A stretch of DNA of 57,347 nucleotides from Chloroflexaceae bacterium (GCA_012032475.1 JAAUSY010000005.1:1-57347); one strand, 5' to 3'; shown: positions 36,428-46,200, counted from the first letter of the stretch. A program made the numbers and translations. Notes: generated by a model from the letters alone, not told the origin.

Positions 36428-36456
36428 ATAGTAAAATAGAATATTTATTCTGTCAA
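36428..36456 (-). promoter_or_regulatory. Strong sigma70-type promoter with embedded operator
   Basis: Minus strand: consensus -35 TTGACA (36451-36456), exactly 17 bp, then -10 TACTAT (36428-36433). The palindrome AGAATA-AA-TATTCT overlaps the end of the -35 and the spacer. Two AGGACAATC direct repeats follow in the untranslated leader (36403-36421). It drives the 95-aa gene. Confidence 0.75.
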
Positions 36457-36500
36457 GGCCGGGATGATGGGGATTCAGGGGGCAGGATGGGGGCATGGTG

Positions 36501-36509
36501 TGGTATGAT
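36501..36509 (+). promoter_or_regulatory. Extended -10 element for the kinase gene
   Basis: TGGTATGAT, about 100 nt before the kinase start and just ahead of an 8-bp repeat array. Confidence 0.35.
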
Positions 36510-36533
36510 GACGTTTGAGACTATTAAATCTGA

Positions 36534-36581
36534 GGCCACAAGGCCATGCGGCCACGGGGCCACGCGGCCACAAGGTCATGT
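36534..36581. repeat. 8-bp tandem repeat (GGCCACNN), six units
   Basis: Units GGCCACAA, GGCCATGC, GGCCACGG, GGCCACGC, GGCCACAA and GGTCATGT in succession, between the kinase promoter and its start codon, so they lie in the mRNA leader. Confidence 0.8.
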
Positions 36582-36608
36582 CGTGAAGTGGAGTGTGGAG
36601 GTTGGGCT

Positions 36609-37801
36609 ATGCACGGTGATTTGAGTGGAAAGGTTTGGGGACGCTACCGAGTTGCGGAACGGGTCGCTCAGAGCCAGGTGTGGGAGGTCTACCGGGCCTA
36701 TCAGGATGACGTGCAGCGCGAGGTGGCAATCAAGGTGCTTGCACCGCAGCTTGCGGAAGTGCCCGATGTGGTGGTAGCTTTCGAGCGAGCGGTGCGGGCG
36801 GCGGTGGCGTTGCAGCATTTGAATATTGAACGGGTGTATGCGTTTCACCAGCAGGATGGGTTGGTCGGTAAGGTGGGGGAGTGGATTGAGGGGGTGTCGC
36901 TGGAGGCGCTGCTTTCGGAACTGGCAGCGCAACGGTTGTTGCTGCCGCTCCAGGTGGTGGGAACAGTGGTGAGCCAGGTGGCGAGTGGCCTGACGTACGC
37001 GAACGAACTGGAGCAAAATCCGCTGCATCGGGATGTGATGCCTGCGAATATCATGCTGCGGCGGGGGGGCATAGCCCGGACGATTTGCTCCAGTTCGTGT
37101 CGAATCTTGGGCCAAAGGATGTGGTTCTGACCGACTTCGGGGTGTCGCGGGTGGGGCACGATGCGGTGCAGCAGATGTTCCCGGACCGCGTGCCGGGGTT
37201 GGCCGACTACCTGTCGCCGGATCTGTGCCGCCGGGAGCGGGGGATAGATTCGCGGGCCGATGTGTATTCGCTGGGGGCAGTGTTGTATGAACTGCTGACG
37301 GGCACGGTGCCCTTTGGGGGCGGGGTTCCGTCGAAGGTGATGCAGATGCAGATGAATGAGCCGCTGCGGCTGCCACGCTCGCTCCGTCCGGACCTGCCGG
37401 AGGAGGTTGAGCAGGTGGTGCTGAAGGCGCTGGAAAAGGACCGCGACCGGCGCTTTTATGATGCGGAGGCGTTCGGTTTGGCCGTGAAGCAGCGGATGGG
37501 ACACGTGAAGGCTCCCCTTCAGTTTGCCCCGATGCCGGCGGCTGTGCCGGGGCGGGGGAAGGCTCCATCCGACCGTGGGACAGCGGTGGCATTGCCCTCG
37601 TCGCGTCCGAGTCCTGGTCCGATTCCTGCGGCGGGGCAGGCTCCAGCTCCCGCCATTGCGGCGCAGGAAGAGGTCCGAAGACAGGGACCCGCGGTGGACG
37701 GGAAGTCTGGCGGCGGGGGAATGCTGGTGCTGCTGGTGGTGGTGCTACTGGTGCTGCTGGCGGTGGTGGGCGTGGGGGTCTGGTGGCTGTTCCTGCGCTG
37801 A
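36609..37801 (+). CDS. Ser/Thr protein kinase-like membrane protein (frameshifted, degenerate)
   Basis: About 397 aa when two frames are joined at about 37067. One G is missing in a run of seven, and the second frame reads GGHSPDDLLQF straight into VVLTDFGVSR. The kinase core keeps EVAIKVL (ATP Lys), HRD, DFG and DVYSLGAVLYELLTG. The glycine loop is degenerate (ERVAQSQVWEVY) and the catalytic loop reads HRDVMPAN, with Met in place of the usual Lys. A Pro/Ala-rich linker and a single membrane helix end the protein. It may be a pseudokinase. Confidence 0.75.
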
Positions 37802-37807
37802 TTCTGT

Positions 37808-37897
37808 TACACCCTTCGGGCAAGTGGCGAGTGGCGAATGAGGAGAGGAGTGGCAAGCGGCTCGTCACTTGTCACTCCTCACTCGTCACTGGTTATC
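37808..37897. terminator. Imperfect hairpin between convergent kinase and carbonic anhydrase genes
   Basis: The AGTGGCGAATGAGGAG arm pairs imperfectly with CTCCTCACTCGTCACT across a short centre. It lies between two convergent stop codons, so it can serve both strands. Confidence 0.5.
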
Positions 37898-37911
37898 CAT
37901 CCTGGACAAGG

Positions 37912-38706
37912 CTATGGCCTGACGAAGCCCGCGGCTTTTTCTGCGATGGCCCGGTTGTTCAGTCGCTGGACTGGGCGTGCGGTGCCGCCGAGGAATGAGC
38001 CGTAGTAGTCAATCTGTTCCTGCGACATTTCGACCGGGGTTTTCATCATGATCCAGTGTACCCCTTCGGTGCAGGGCGGGGTGGTGAGGGAACCTTCGTA
38101 GGCTTCGTAGATGCCGTCAATGGGCAGAATGTCAGCAATGTTGACTTCGGCTCCCAGGGTCGTTTCGCCCTCTTCTTCGGGCAAAGCATCCCAGAACCCG
38201 GCCAGGACGGGGTTTTCTGCGCCGGCCTCGAAGAGCACCCCGACAACGAGGTAGTTCCCTTCATCATCCCGGTGGACGAGGTGCAGTTCCATGGCAGCCG
38301 GTTCACCGTTGATGGTGTGTTCGCTTGGGTTGTGGAAGTGATACTGGAGCAGGCGATAGGTGGTGCCATTGTAGATGAGGGTGCTCCCGGTGTTCTCGTC
38401 AACCTGGATGGTGTGGGTGTTGTTGTGCATCGTTGCTGAGACCGGCAGAGTGCGGTAATTGACGATGAGTTCGGGAAGGTTGGCGACGGGCATAGCCCCG
38501 GTGAGGTCTATGGGCGACTGGTTTTTGCCGGTTTTGCAGGTTCGGTAGTCGGGCGAGAGGTCGCCCCAATGGCTGGGGCCGGTGTTTCCTTCGTAGCTCC
38601 AGTGGGCCGCTTCGTGGGAAGTGCCTGATTCGGTTGATTTGATGCAACCCGCCAGAACCAGGATGGTGGCGAGCATGACAAGAGCAATGATGGCTGTCGG
38701 TTTCAT
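37912..38706 (-). CDS. Alpha-type carbonic anhydrase, lipoprotein
   Basis: 264 aa. A lipoprotein signal (MKPTAIIALVMLATILVLAGC) attaches it outside the membrane. The catalytic domain has WGDLSPDYRTC, NQSPIDL, QYHFHNPSEHTING (two zinc His) and ELHLVHRDD (third zinc His). The tail contains YEGSLTTPPCTEGVHWIMMK, the conserved TTPPC motif. All active-site landmarks are intact. Monocistronic. It hydrates CO2 at the cell surface. Confidence 0.93.
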   Translation of the reverse strand: MKPTAIIALVMLATILVLAGCIKSTESGTSHEAAHWSYEGNTGPSHWGDLSPDYRTCKTGKNQSPIDLTGAMPVANLPELIVNYRTLPVSATMHNNTHTIQVDENTGSTLIYNGTTYRLLQYHFHNPSEHTINGEPAAMELHLVHRDDEGNYLVVGVLFEAGAENPVLAGFWDALPEEEGETTLGAEVNIADILPIDGIYEAYEGSLTTPPCTEGVHWIMMKTPVEMSQEQIDYYGSFLGGTARPVQRLNNRAIAEKAAGFVRP

Positions 38707-39210
38707 ATCTTCTCCTTAATCTCTAGAATCTTCACGAAATGGTTGGATAGGTTGCGCCTGCCATGTGTTTCCCCCTCCATCGGTTGTTTTTTCCTGCTAT
38801 CGTGTTCCCGTATTCCGTTTGATGCTGGCCGGTCGCAGAAGCATTCCGAAGCCCGCCGGGTGGGGGCATCGCCGATTCTGCGCGGTTGATGTTCCCCCTC
38901 CTTCGATGGAGTTTCTCCAAAGAGCAAGAATATTTGCGTATTATAACCGATATCCGGAACTGCGATGACCCTATCCATCCCGGATGGATAGGGGAGCTTC
39001 AGGGGTGCTTCCCGGCGATTCAAAAAAGCGCTGGCGGCGGCGGAAGAGGGCGCGAAAAGAGCGGATTGGCGTGATTGTTTCGGAAGAATGCTGGTCAGGT
39101 ACCGCGGTTCTACTATAACCTGTAGTATACTATGGGCCATCGGATATACCTTTCCACGAAGCACCCATGAATGGGCTGTGAGTGGTCTGTAAGATGGATG
39201 GAAGAGGTCT
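38707..39210. other. Intergenic stretch of 504 bp without a supported gene
   Basis: No credible protein on either strand. It holds the 25-bp palindrome at 38969-38993 and a partly palindromic TACTATAACCTGTAGTA block (39111-39127) with a -10-like TATACT at 39126-39131. Confidence 0.5.
38969..38993. promoter_or_regulatory. 25-bp perfect palindrome (operator candidate)
   Basis: CCCTATCCATCC and its exact complement are separated by a single base. With a one-base centre it cannot make a normal RNA hairpin loop, so a dimeric protein site is more likely. It lies about 260 bp upstream of the carbonic anhydrase start and about 220 bp from the next plus-strand gene. Confidence 0.5.
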
Positions 39211-39723
39211 ATGAAAGAGAGGTTGAAACGCACGATGAAGATGAATACCGATGCACGTCTATTGATCAAGGTTCCGCTCCGCGTGATGGCGATTTCGGCG
39301 GGGTATGCGGCGGCACTGGCGTTGTTCGAGCGGAAGTTTCGCTTGAAGCCCGATCATGAGTGGTTGGAGGTGGCTATCGGGGTGGGGTTGACGATTGTTC
39401 CTGTGGCGTTTGAAGCTCACTCCATTGAACAGGAGCAGAGGCATGGTTCAGCAGAGCCTATCAGTTGGAAGACCTACGAAGGGGCAATCTGGCGTTCTTT
39501 TATGGCTTCTGGAGCGCCAATTATTTTTTGGCAGATTGGTGAGGCCATTATTCGGAAATGGGAGCTTATGGGTTATCTCACAAAGGATGGTAATGGAAGG
39601 AGCGATGCAGATGCCAACACCGCAGCTCAAGTGGCCTACGGAAGTGGAGAGCCAGCGGAAGGAGGCGCTCAAGTCGGCAATGGAGGCTACACGATTTTTA
39701 CTGGAGGCGCAGAAGAAAGCTGA
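39211..39723 (+). CDS. Hypothetical membrane protein, 170 aa
   Basis: Not recognised. The N-terminus is basic, with two or three hydrophobic segments (VMAISAGYAAALALF, VAIGVGLTIVPVAF and FMASGAPIIFWQIGEAII). The C-terminal 40 residues are Gly/Asp/Ala-rich and overlap the next gene in another frame by 113 nt, so the true end could be earlier if a frameshift is present. AGAGG lies 5 nt before the ATG. Confidence 0.5.
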   Translation: MKERLKRTMKMNTDARLLIKVPLRVMAISAGYAAALALFERKFRLKPDHEWLEVAIGVGLTIVPVAFEAHSIEQEQRHGSAEPISWKTYEGAIWRSFMASGAPIIFWQIGEAIIRKWELMGYLTKDGNGRSDADANTAAQVAYGSGEPAEGGAQVGNGGYTIFTGGAEES

Positions 39724-40105
39724 CTACGCACGGGTCAAGGTCCACCAGAACTATGGGGTTGCGGCAATTTTGCTGGCGGATGCGGCGCGGTTGTGTGCCG
39801 ATGCCCAGACCCGCCTGGAACAACTCCAGTTGTACCTTTCGCTGGCAAAGGCAGCTCCCTTGAAGGGACGGTGGGGGGTCGGGGTTGCGGCCAAGCGGGA
39901 GGATTCGGAGCAGGCGGCCAGAGAGGCTGGGAAGCTCCTGAAGAAGATTCTGGGGCAGCTTGAACAGTCGCAGGAGAAGGTGAGCCGCAACCAGGAGCTT
40001 GTTGAGGCGATGATCGCACGGGTTTCGCAGTGGCAGGCGCAGGCACTGGCGCAGATTGTGCGGATTGAGCGATTGTTGACGGAGGCGAACATTGGTCGAG
40101 ATTAG
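39611..40105 (+). CDS. Hypothetical coiled-coil protein, 164 aa
   Basis: Not recognised. Almost entirely helical with heptad patterns (VESQRKEALKSAMEATRFLL, LEQLQLYLSLAKA and AGKLLKKILGQLEQSQEKV). No signal or membrane helix. AAGGAG 8 nt before ATG 39611 decides the start over several in-frame upstream ATGs. It overlaps the end of the preceding gene. It may act with that membrane protein. Confidence 0.6.
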   Translation: MPTPQLKWPTEVESQRKEALKSAMEATRFLLEAQKKADYARVKVHQNYGVAAILLADAARLCADAQTRLEQLQLYLSLAKAAPLKGRWGVGVAAKREDSEQAAREAGKLLKKILGQLEQSQEKVSRNQELVEAMIARVSQWQAQALAQIVRIERLLTEANIGRD

Positions 40106-40180
40106 ATGGTTGGAACAGCTTAAGGAAGCCAGTAGGTTTGTAGGAACAGGTTTCGCCTCGTTCCGAGGCGAAGGAGAAGA

Positions 40181-40226
40181 GGAAAATGAAGCTCAGACCG
40201 CTCTTTGTACCGAGGCTTCATTTTCC
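40181..40226 (+). terminator. 12-bp hairpin downstream of the coiled-coil gene
   Basis: GGAAAATGAAGC (40181-40192) pairs exactly with GCTTCATTTTCC (40215-40226) across 22 nt. A 9-bp hairpin (40152-40172) precedes it. It is a transcription end or part of a mobile inverted-repeat element. Confidence 0.45.
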
Positions 40227-40320
40227 CTGGGTTGGCGGCGCACACACCGCCAGGTATCCATGGTAACACAGATATGGCAGCTATCACCGGGGTTATTGGG
40301 GGCGACGGAGGGTAACGGTT

Positions 40321-40400
40321 CCCCTTTGGGGGGCAGCCCCCTGGGGACGCAGGCATCTTGCCGGCCCGGAGGCGAGCGAGACGCTCATGCTCCCAACGTC
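40321..40400. repeat. REP-like GC-rich element
   Basis: GGGGGGCAGCCCCC, GACGCAGGCATCTTGCC and GGCGAGCGAGACGCTC in succession. This style of GCxGGCATCTTGCC/GCGAGACGCTC element is, from memory, dispersed in some GC-rich genomes. Only one copy is in this window, so its repeat nature is not proven here. Confidence 0.35.
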
Positions 40401-40656
40401 TCCTATCGAAGGTGAACCGTTCCATGCGGGGTTTGGGAGGGCGGTCAGAGTGGACCGAGGTTTCGAGGAGTTTCGAGAAGTCAGGGCCTTCGCTCGCTGG
40501 TCGCACGCGGCAGGGTGGGCATCCATATCCATAGCAATCATTTCGCTGCGGCAGGGGAACGAGGTGGGAACAGGGAGCGAAGGCCTCTGGGAAGAGTTGT
40601 TCTTGATGGGGAAGTCTGGATAGTCGAAGTTAACCATTCAATGAGGAGATGAGCCG

Positions 40657-41175
40657 ATGATGATCCTGTCAGGTCAGGAGGAGCGTTCGCAGCGGGCCCT
40701 TCAACGTATTGCGGCGTTGAATGCGGAGCAGCAGTCCATTTATAAGTCGGGGTTATATCGAACCGCGGGGTTGACGATGGCGGAGAAGCTGCGTCTTGAG
40801 CAGATTGCCCGCGAGATTGCGTTGGCTCAGGATGAGCGCAACCGGGCCCGCTGCGGGGCACCTCCGGCTCCGCCAGACTACGATCCTCTGGCGGAGCCAC
40901 CAATCATTGAAGAGAAATTTGAGACGGGGGAGAAGGGATATCGGAAGACGAATGAAGAAGAGGTGCGGGAGATGCGCGATCTCTATCTGATTGAGCGCTG
41001 GTCGGCCACGCAGATCTGGCGGGAGTTCCCGCACTTGAAGGAGTCAACCGTTCGGGATATTCTGAAGAATCGGACCTGGCACGACCCGAACTACCAACCC
41101 AGGAAGGTGGAGCGACCGCAGGGAGTGCGGGATGTGGTGCGGTCTCGGACGCAGCTACCGGGAGCGGATTCGTAG
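40657..41175 (+). CDS. Hypothetical protein with C-terminal helix-turn-helix
   Basis: 172 aa. The N-terminal half is helical and charged (MAEKLRLEQIAREIALAQDE). Residues about 108-145 (EEVREMRDLYLIERWSATQI, then LKESTVRDILKNRTW) look like a helix-turn-helix of the kind found in resolvases and homing-endonuclease-associated modules. GAGGAG lies 8 nt upstream. It may bind DNA. It has no nuclease motif that I can see. Confidence 0.55.
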   Translation: MMILSGQEERSQRALQRIAALNAEQQSIYKSGLYRTAGLTMAEKLRLEQIAREIALAQDERNRARCGAPPAPPDYDPLAEPPIIEEKFETGEKGYRKTNEEEVREMRDLYLIERWSATQIWREFPHLKESTVRDILKNRTWHDPNYQPRKVERPQGVRDVVRSRTQLPGADS

Positions 41176-41290
41176 TGATGCTCAATACGGGTGAGACCCT
41201 ATCATCGTTGCCATTATCATTATTATCATGGGACCTTGAGCGCGGTTCTGCCGCGCTGGTCTGGCGTATCGTTCGTATGATACGTATGAT

Positions 41291-41310
41291 GGGCGCAGCC
41301 CGCTGCGCCC
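41291..41310. terminator. GC-rich hairpin between convergent genes
   Basis: GGGCGCAG-CCCG-CTGCGCCC, a perfect 8-bp stem 6 bp from the galE stop codon. It serves as a possible bidirectional terminator; no T-run. Confidence 0.5.
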
Positions 41311-41315
41311 CCGCG

Positions 41316-42341
41316 TCACTTGCCGCTGCTGGTGGAAGGTACAGGGGGAGGCGACCATGGGGATTGGTAGCCGTGGGGGTGGGCACGGTGCCATTCCCAG
41401 GCACTGCGGATAATGTCGTCTAGGTGGGGGTAGCGGGGGTTCCAGCCAAGTTCCTGGCGAATACGTTCGGAGGACGCAACGAGCGTCGGAGGGTCGCCCT
41501 GACGACGCGGCCCGACCACCGTGGGAATGGGGTGGCCGGTGATGCGGCGTGCGGCTTCGATGACTTCCAGAACGGTGAAACCAGTGCCATTGCCGAGGTT
41601 GTAGGCGTGGCTCTGGAGGTGGTCGAGGTGGTCCAGCGCCAGCATGTGGGCGTGGGCCAGGTCGAGCACGTGGATATAATCGCGGATGCACGTCCCGTCG
41701 CGGGTGGGGTAGTCGTTGCCAAAGATGGTGATATGGGGGCGTTGTCCAAGGGCAACCTGGAGGATGAGGGGAATGAGGTGGGTTTCGGGAGTGTGGTCTT
41801 CCCCGCGTTCGGGGGTGCCGCCAGCGGCGTTGAAGTAGCGCAGGCAGGCATAGCGCAGGCCGGAGGTGCAGGCAAACCAGTGGAGCATGCGCTCGATGAA
41901 GAACTTCGATTCGCCGTAGGGAGAACCAGGAATGATAGCCTCATATTCGGCAATAGGGATGGTCCGGGGGGTATTGAAGAGGTTGGCCGTTGAGGAAAGG
42001 ATGAAGCGCTGCACCCCGTGGGTGGTGGCGTGTTCGAGCAGGTTGGCCGCATTGACGGTATTGTCGCGCAGGTATTTCAGTGGGTGCTGCATGCTTTCGC
42101 CCACCAGGGTGTGCGAGGCAAAGTGCATGATACTGTCAATATTGGGGTGAGCATCAAAGAGCCAGGAGAGGATCGCGTGGTCAGACAGGTCACCCTGGAT
42201 GAAGGTCGCGTCGGGGTGGACGGCAGCGGCATGCCCCTGGGAAAGGTTGTCGAGGACGATGACGGCATGGCCGGCCCGGATGAGTTCTGCGGTGGTGATG
42301 CTCCCGATATAGCCGGCACCGCCCGTAACAAGAATGTTCAT
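41316..42341 (-). CDS. galE: UDP-glucose 4-epimerase
   Basis: 341-aa short-chain dehydrogenase-type epimerase. Motifs are [14 protein letters not shown] (NAD binding), [17 protein letters not shown] (the Ser/Thr of the triad; usually SSAAVYG), YGESKFFIE (YxxxK), [10 protein letters not shown] and [15 protein letters not shown]. It ends in a Pro/Ser-rich tail. Its ATG overlaps the stop of the upstream response-regulator gene as ATGA, so the pair is coupled. It supplies UDP-galactose for surface glycans. Confidence 0.92.
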   Translation of the reverse strand: MNILVTGGAGYIGSITTAELIRAGHAVIVLDNLSQGHAAAVHPDATFIQGDLSDHAILSWLFDAHPNIDSIMHFASHTLVGESMQHPLKYLRDNTVNAANLLEHATTHGVQRFILSSTANLFNTPRTIPIAEYEAIIPGSPYGESKFFIERMLHWFACTSGLRYACLRYFNAAGGTPERGEDHTPETHLIPLILQVALGQRPHITIFGNDYPTRDGTCIRDYIHVLDLAHAHMLALDHLDHLQSHAYNLGNGTGFTVLEVIEAARRITGHPIPTVVGPRRQGDPPTLVASSERIRQELGWNPRYPHLDDIIRSAWEWHRAHPHGYQSPWSPPPVPSTSSGK

Positions 42342-42754
42342 GCGGTTGCTCCCGCGTTGATGAGTTGACCGACCGCTTCGCAAAAAAGGGTCGCAGCATT
42401 TTTTTCTGCCAGAAGGTCGCCTTTCACCCAGTAATCGTCTATCCCAAGGGAGATGGCGCGTTCGACATCGCTGACGTGGTTGCTGGTCGAGAGGATGATG
42501 ACCGGGATATTGGCCGTCGTGCGGTCGCGCTTCAGACGGGTGAGGACCTGGAAACCGTCCAGGGTCGGCAGGTTGACATCCAGGAGAATAAGCCTGGGAG
42601 CCGTTGCGTGGGCCTGACGCCACCCCTTGCCACCGTCAGTCGCGATGTGGACCTTGAACCCTGCCCGCTGGAGCAAGAGTTGGATTTGCAATCCCTGGCT
42701 CGGGCTATCTTCAATGAGCAGGATATCCAGCGTTTGGTCCAGTGTTTGGTCCAT
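42338..42754 (-). CDS. Single-domain response regulator
   Basis: 138 aa, only a receiver (CheY-like) domain: LLIEDS (acidic pocket), [12 protein letters not shown] (phospho-acceptor Asp), VIILSTSNH (Ser/Thr) and DYWVKGDL (Lys). No output domain. The ATG at 42754 follows AGG; a TTG at 42760 is possible. No histidine kinase is nearby. It overlaps galE by 4 nt. A promoter is at 42797-42825. Confidence 0.87.
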   Translation of the reverse strand: MDQTLDQTLDILLIEDSPSQGLQIQLLLQRAGFKVHIATDGGKGWRQAHATAPRLILLDVNLPTLDGFQVLTRLKRDRTTANIPVIILSTSNHVSDVERAISLGIDDYWVKGDLLAEKNAATLFCEAVGQLINAGATA

Positions 42755-43291
42755 AGGCAACCTACTGGTTCCATGATACGGATCCAGTCTTCTCCTATTC
42801 TACCAGAATACCCAGAACCTTTCAATCCACGGTACGATGCAGCATTTGCACAATGGACCAATTTGCTTTAGAATCCCCCAGTCCTCCCCACACCCGCCTG
42901 TGCTCCCACCGCCAGAACCGGAGGAGGGGGCGCGTGTGCCATATTCTTAGAAAACTGTAACAATCCTGGAGATAGTTCGTTCCATGGGGGGAATAACAAG
43001 GACTGCCTCAGGTTTGCGGAAATGACCGTGTAACATGAGGTGGGCCGCGTCGTTACATGGGTGAGAAGAGACCTGGTGAACGGTAGCAATACCACGGCAG
43101 GAGCGGTCATTTTCCCCCTTGCCCGCACGGGGTACGGAAGAGATTTCGGCAAATCAGGACATGCGGTTGGATAGTATCGTCGGGCGAGTCATCAGGAGAG
43201 GAGAGACCTTCCCAGGGTTCTTTCTCGTTATTTTCAGAACAGCTAGAGCACCGCAACGTTGGAGATTGGAAAAGTAAGGAGGTTTTTTATC
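42755..43291. other. Divergent intergenic region before the giant surface gene
   Basis: No supported protein in about 540 bp. It holds the response-regulator promoter on the minus strand, and at its right end the strong TAAGGAGG ribosome-binding site (43275-43282) of the giant gene. I see no confident promoter for the giant gene; TAGTAT near 43167 is a weak candidate. Confidence 0.5.
42797..42825 (-). promoter_or_regulatory. Promoter for the response regulator-galE pair
   Basis: -35 TTGAAA (42820-42825), 17 bp, and -10 TAGAAT (42797-42802) with a TGG extension. It lies about 45 nt before the start codon. Confidence 0.65.
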
Positions 43292-46200
43292 ATGAGGAGA
43301 TTGCAGTCTGACGGCAAGCTATCCTTGCCGCGTTCTAGCAGGATGCTATCCCTCGCCCTCATTGTGGTATTGTTGGCAACCTACCTCGTTGCCTGGCCGC
43401 AAGCGGCGCTTGCCGACCTCCCCTCAATTGACTGGTTTCACCAGTGGGGGGGCGCAGCGACCGACGACCGGGTCAACGATGTGGCTGTCAGTACCAGCAG
43501 AGCCTACTTTGTTGGGACCGAGGGTGGGAATATTTTCCTGAAAGCCGTGAATATTGATGCAACTGGCTCCGTTGAATGGACTGTCACCAGCTCCGGAGCC
43601 GGTGCTGACCAGGGCCGCGGGGTTGCTGTAGACAGTTCCGACGATTACGTCTACGTCACCGGTAGCTTCCGAAACGCCCTGACGTTTAGTGGGTGCCCCA
43701 CCGTGAATGCTACCAACTACGCTGACGTGTTCGTGGCACAATTTGACACCTTTGACGGCGACTGCGAGTGGGTCAGGACCATGGGTGGTGCGGACGACGA
43801 CACCGGGCGAGACATTGCTATTGATAGCGATGAGGGCATTGTCTACGTCACGGGTGATGCCATCGGGTCGCAGCCATTCGAAGACTTCGATGGCAGCACC
43901 GTCGCCAACTTCGCCTTCCCAGGCACCCAGAACGTCTTTCTGGCCGCCCTGGATGACGCTGGCAGTTTTGCCATGAACTGGGACCGAACGAAGATGATGG
44001 GCAGTTCGGGTGGGGCCATCGGCTATGGCGTGGCAGGAGATGGCGAACATGTCTACCTCGCCGGGTCATTCGTCGGCACCAACGCCGACTTCGACACCAG
44101 TCCCCTCGTTCGGCCGGGCTTCAGCAGCGGCGGCAGCGGCACGAGTGAAGATGCCTTCGTCGCCAAATTCGCCCCCAGCGGTGCCTACGTGGACGCCTGG
44201 AAACTGGGTGGCGGCGGCAGCGGCGATGCCGACGTGGCCTACAGCATTGCCCTCGACAACGACTACATCTACACCACGGGTTTCTACCAGAGCAACAATG
44301 CCAACTTCGCCGGAATAACCCTGCCATCCATTGGCACCGGCGGCTCCGACATCTTCGTCTCCAAGCTGCCCAAAGACAGCGACGGCACGGACGGGATGGC
44401 CTGGGGTATGGGTGGCAACGGCGCGAATGCCGCATTTGGCATCTCTGTGGATAACCAGTACATCTACACCGCGGGTTACTTCCAGGGCACGGTAGACTTC
44501 AACCCCGGCGCCGGAACGTTCAACCTCACTTCGAGCGGCGGCGAGGATGTATTCGTTGCCTCACTGAACAAGGCCGATGGCTCCTTCCCCACCAACGGCG
44601 CAAAGAAGTTTGGCGGAACGCTCAATGACCAGGGCCGCACGATCTTTGCCCGTGGCCTCGATGACATCTACCTGGGCGGCTCGTTCCGTGGCACGGCCGA
44701 CTTTGAGGGGCCAGAAACTTCCGCCGGCGGCGAAGATGGCTACGGTCTCCGCATGGGCAAAACGGTCATTGCCGTCTTTGCAGGTGACAATGCTGAAGAA
44801 GATACGGAAGACGGATACTTCACCGTTGCAATGGTCGGGGCCCCTTCGACCAATGCTCAGGTCATTAACTTCAGCATCAGCGGAACTGCGGAAGACAATG
44901 GGGTAGACTACGACCTTGACTTCGGCGCGAACGTCACGGACTGGAGCTACAACCCTGCAACGAATACGGGGAGCTTCAAGGTTACCAGCGGCGAATACAC
45001 CGCTGAGATCTGGGTAGAGGTCGTTGCGGATAATGACGAAGAGACCCCCGACGAGACCGTGATCTTTACCATTGACTCGATCACTGACCCGACGAGCGTC
45101 TTCACCCTTAGCTCCAGCAACAAATCCGCTGAGATTCTGATTATTGACGACGACGCCAAGGGCTTTGAGACGCCCGCGGTTCCGACAACCCCCATTCAGG
45201 AGGAAGATCCGGACCCGGCCCCGACGCTTGAATATACCTACAACCTGGTATTGAAGAGCAACCCCAGTGGCACCGCAGTGATTCGCGTCACCTCGGACAA
45301 CGGGCAACTGCAATTCAAGCAGGGTGCAAACTGGGTTTCCAGCATTGATTTGTCGTTTGCCAGCGTGATAGGCCCCCTGTCGGTGACCTACCGCGCCACC
45401 CCGGACAACGACCACGAGGACAACCCCCACACCTCCACCATCAGCCACACGGCGGTGTTCGGGTATGATGGGGCGGAGCCGCTCTACCTCCCCATCGAAA
45501 TCATAGACAACGACCCCATCAGCCTCACGATGGAGTTGGGGGACAATCCGGGCGTGCCTGTAGACCTGGATACTTCGTGCAACATCAGCGAGACGGAAGT
45601 CTTCAGCTATCTCCTGAAGCTCAACACGAAGCCAGATGCCGCCACCCAGATTCAAGTCTTCACCGACGCCCCCTCGGAAGTGGAACTCAGCACCACCGGC
45701 GCTGACCCCTGGGCCAGTTCCGTCACGGTCGAATTCCAGCCCGACGAGTGGGACGAAGGCAAATACATCTACGTGCGCGGAATCAATGACGGCGTGGTTG
45801 AAGGCGGCTTCGACACCATCCACGTCAAGCACAACGGCGTTGGTCTGCCAGGAAGCGAATATAACGGGGTATCGTTCGTCCCCGACTTCGACATCACCTG
45901 TAAGATCAACGACATCAATGAGAAGGACGTGTTCTTCACGCGCTCGCCAGCGCTCACCGACACGCTCCATATCTACGAAAACCCGGCCCATCCTCAGCAC
46001 ACGGCCAACCTGAGCGCCACCCTGGGGAGCAAGCCGACGGCAAATACGAACATCACCATTGGTTCGCAAAACACCACCGACCTCAGGTTTAGCAAGACCG
46101 GCACCGGCGACTGCTCAACCTGGTCTAGCACCGTGGTGCTGAACTTCACCACCACAACCTGGAAGACCGAGCAGCCGCTCTATGTCTGTGCCCTCCAGGA

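Larger units (their letters stand above)
40106..40656. other. Intergenic stretch with hairpins and a REP-like element
   Basis: No supported protein in about 550 bp. It contains a 9-bp hairpin (TTCGCCTCG, loop TTC, 40152-40172), a 12-bp hairpin (40181-40226), and a GC-rich element at about 40321-40400 with GACGCAGGCATCTTGCC and GGCGAGCGAGACGCTC. Confidence 0.5.

Noticed and set aside
36576-37868. 430-codon minus-strand frame opposite the kinase
   Set aside because: Pro/Arg/His-rich antisense frame; the sense strand has clear kinase motifs.
38703-39269. 188-codon minus-strand frame in the intergenic region
   Set aside because: No recognisable domain and no ribosome-binding site; it contains the operator-like palindrome.
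40657-41175. Small terminase subunit for the phage module
   Set aside because: Helix-turn-helix only, 6 kb away on the other strand, no adjacent large terminase.
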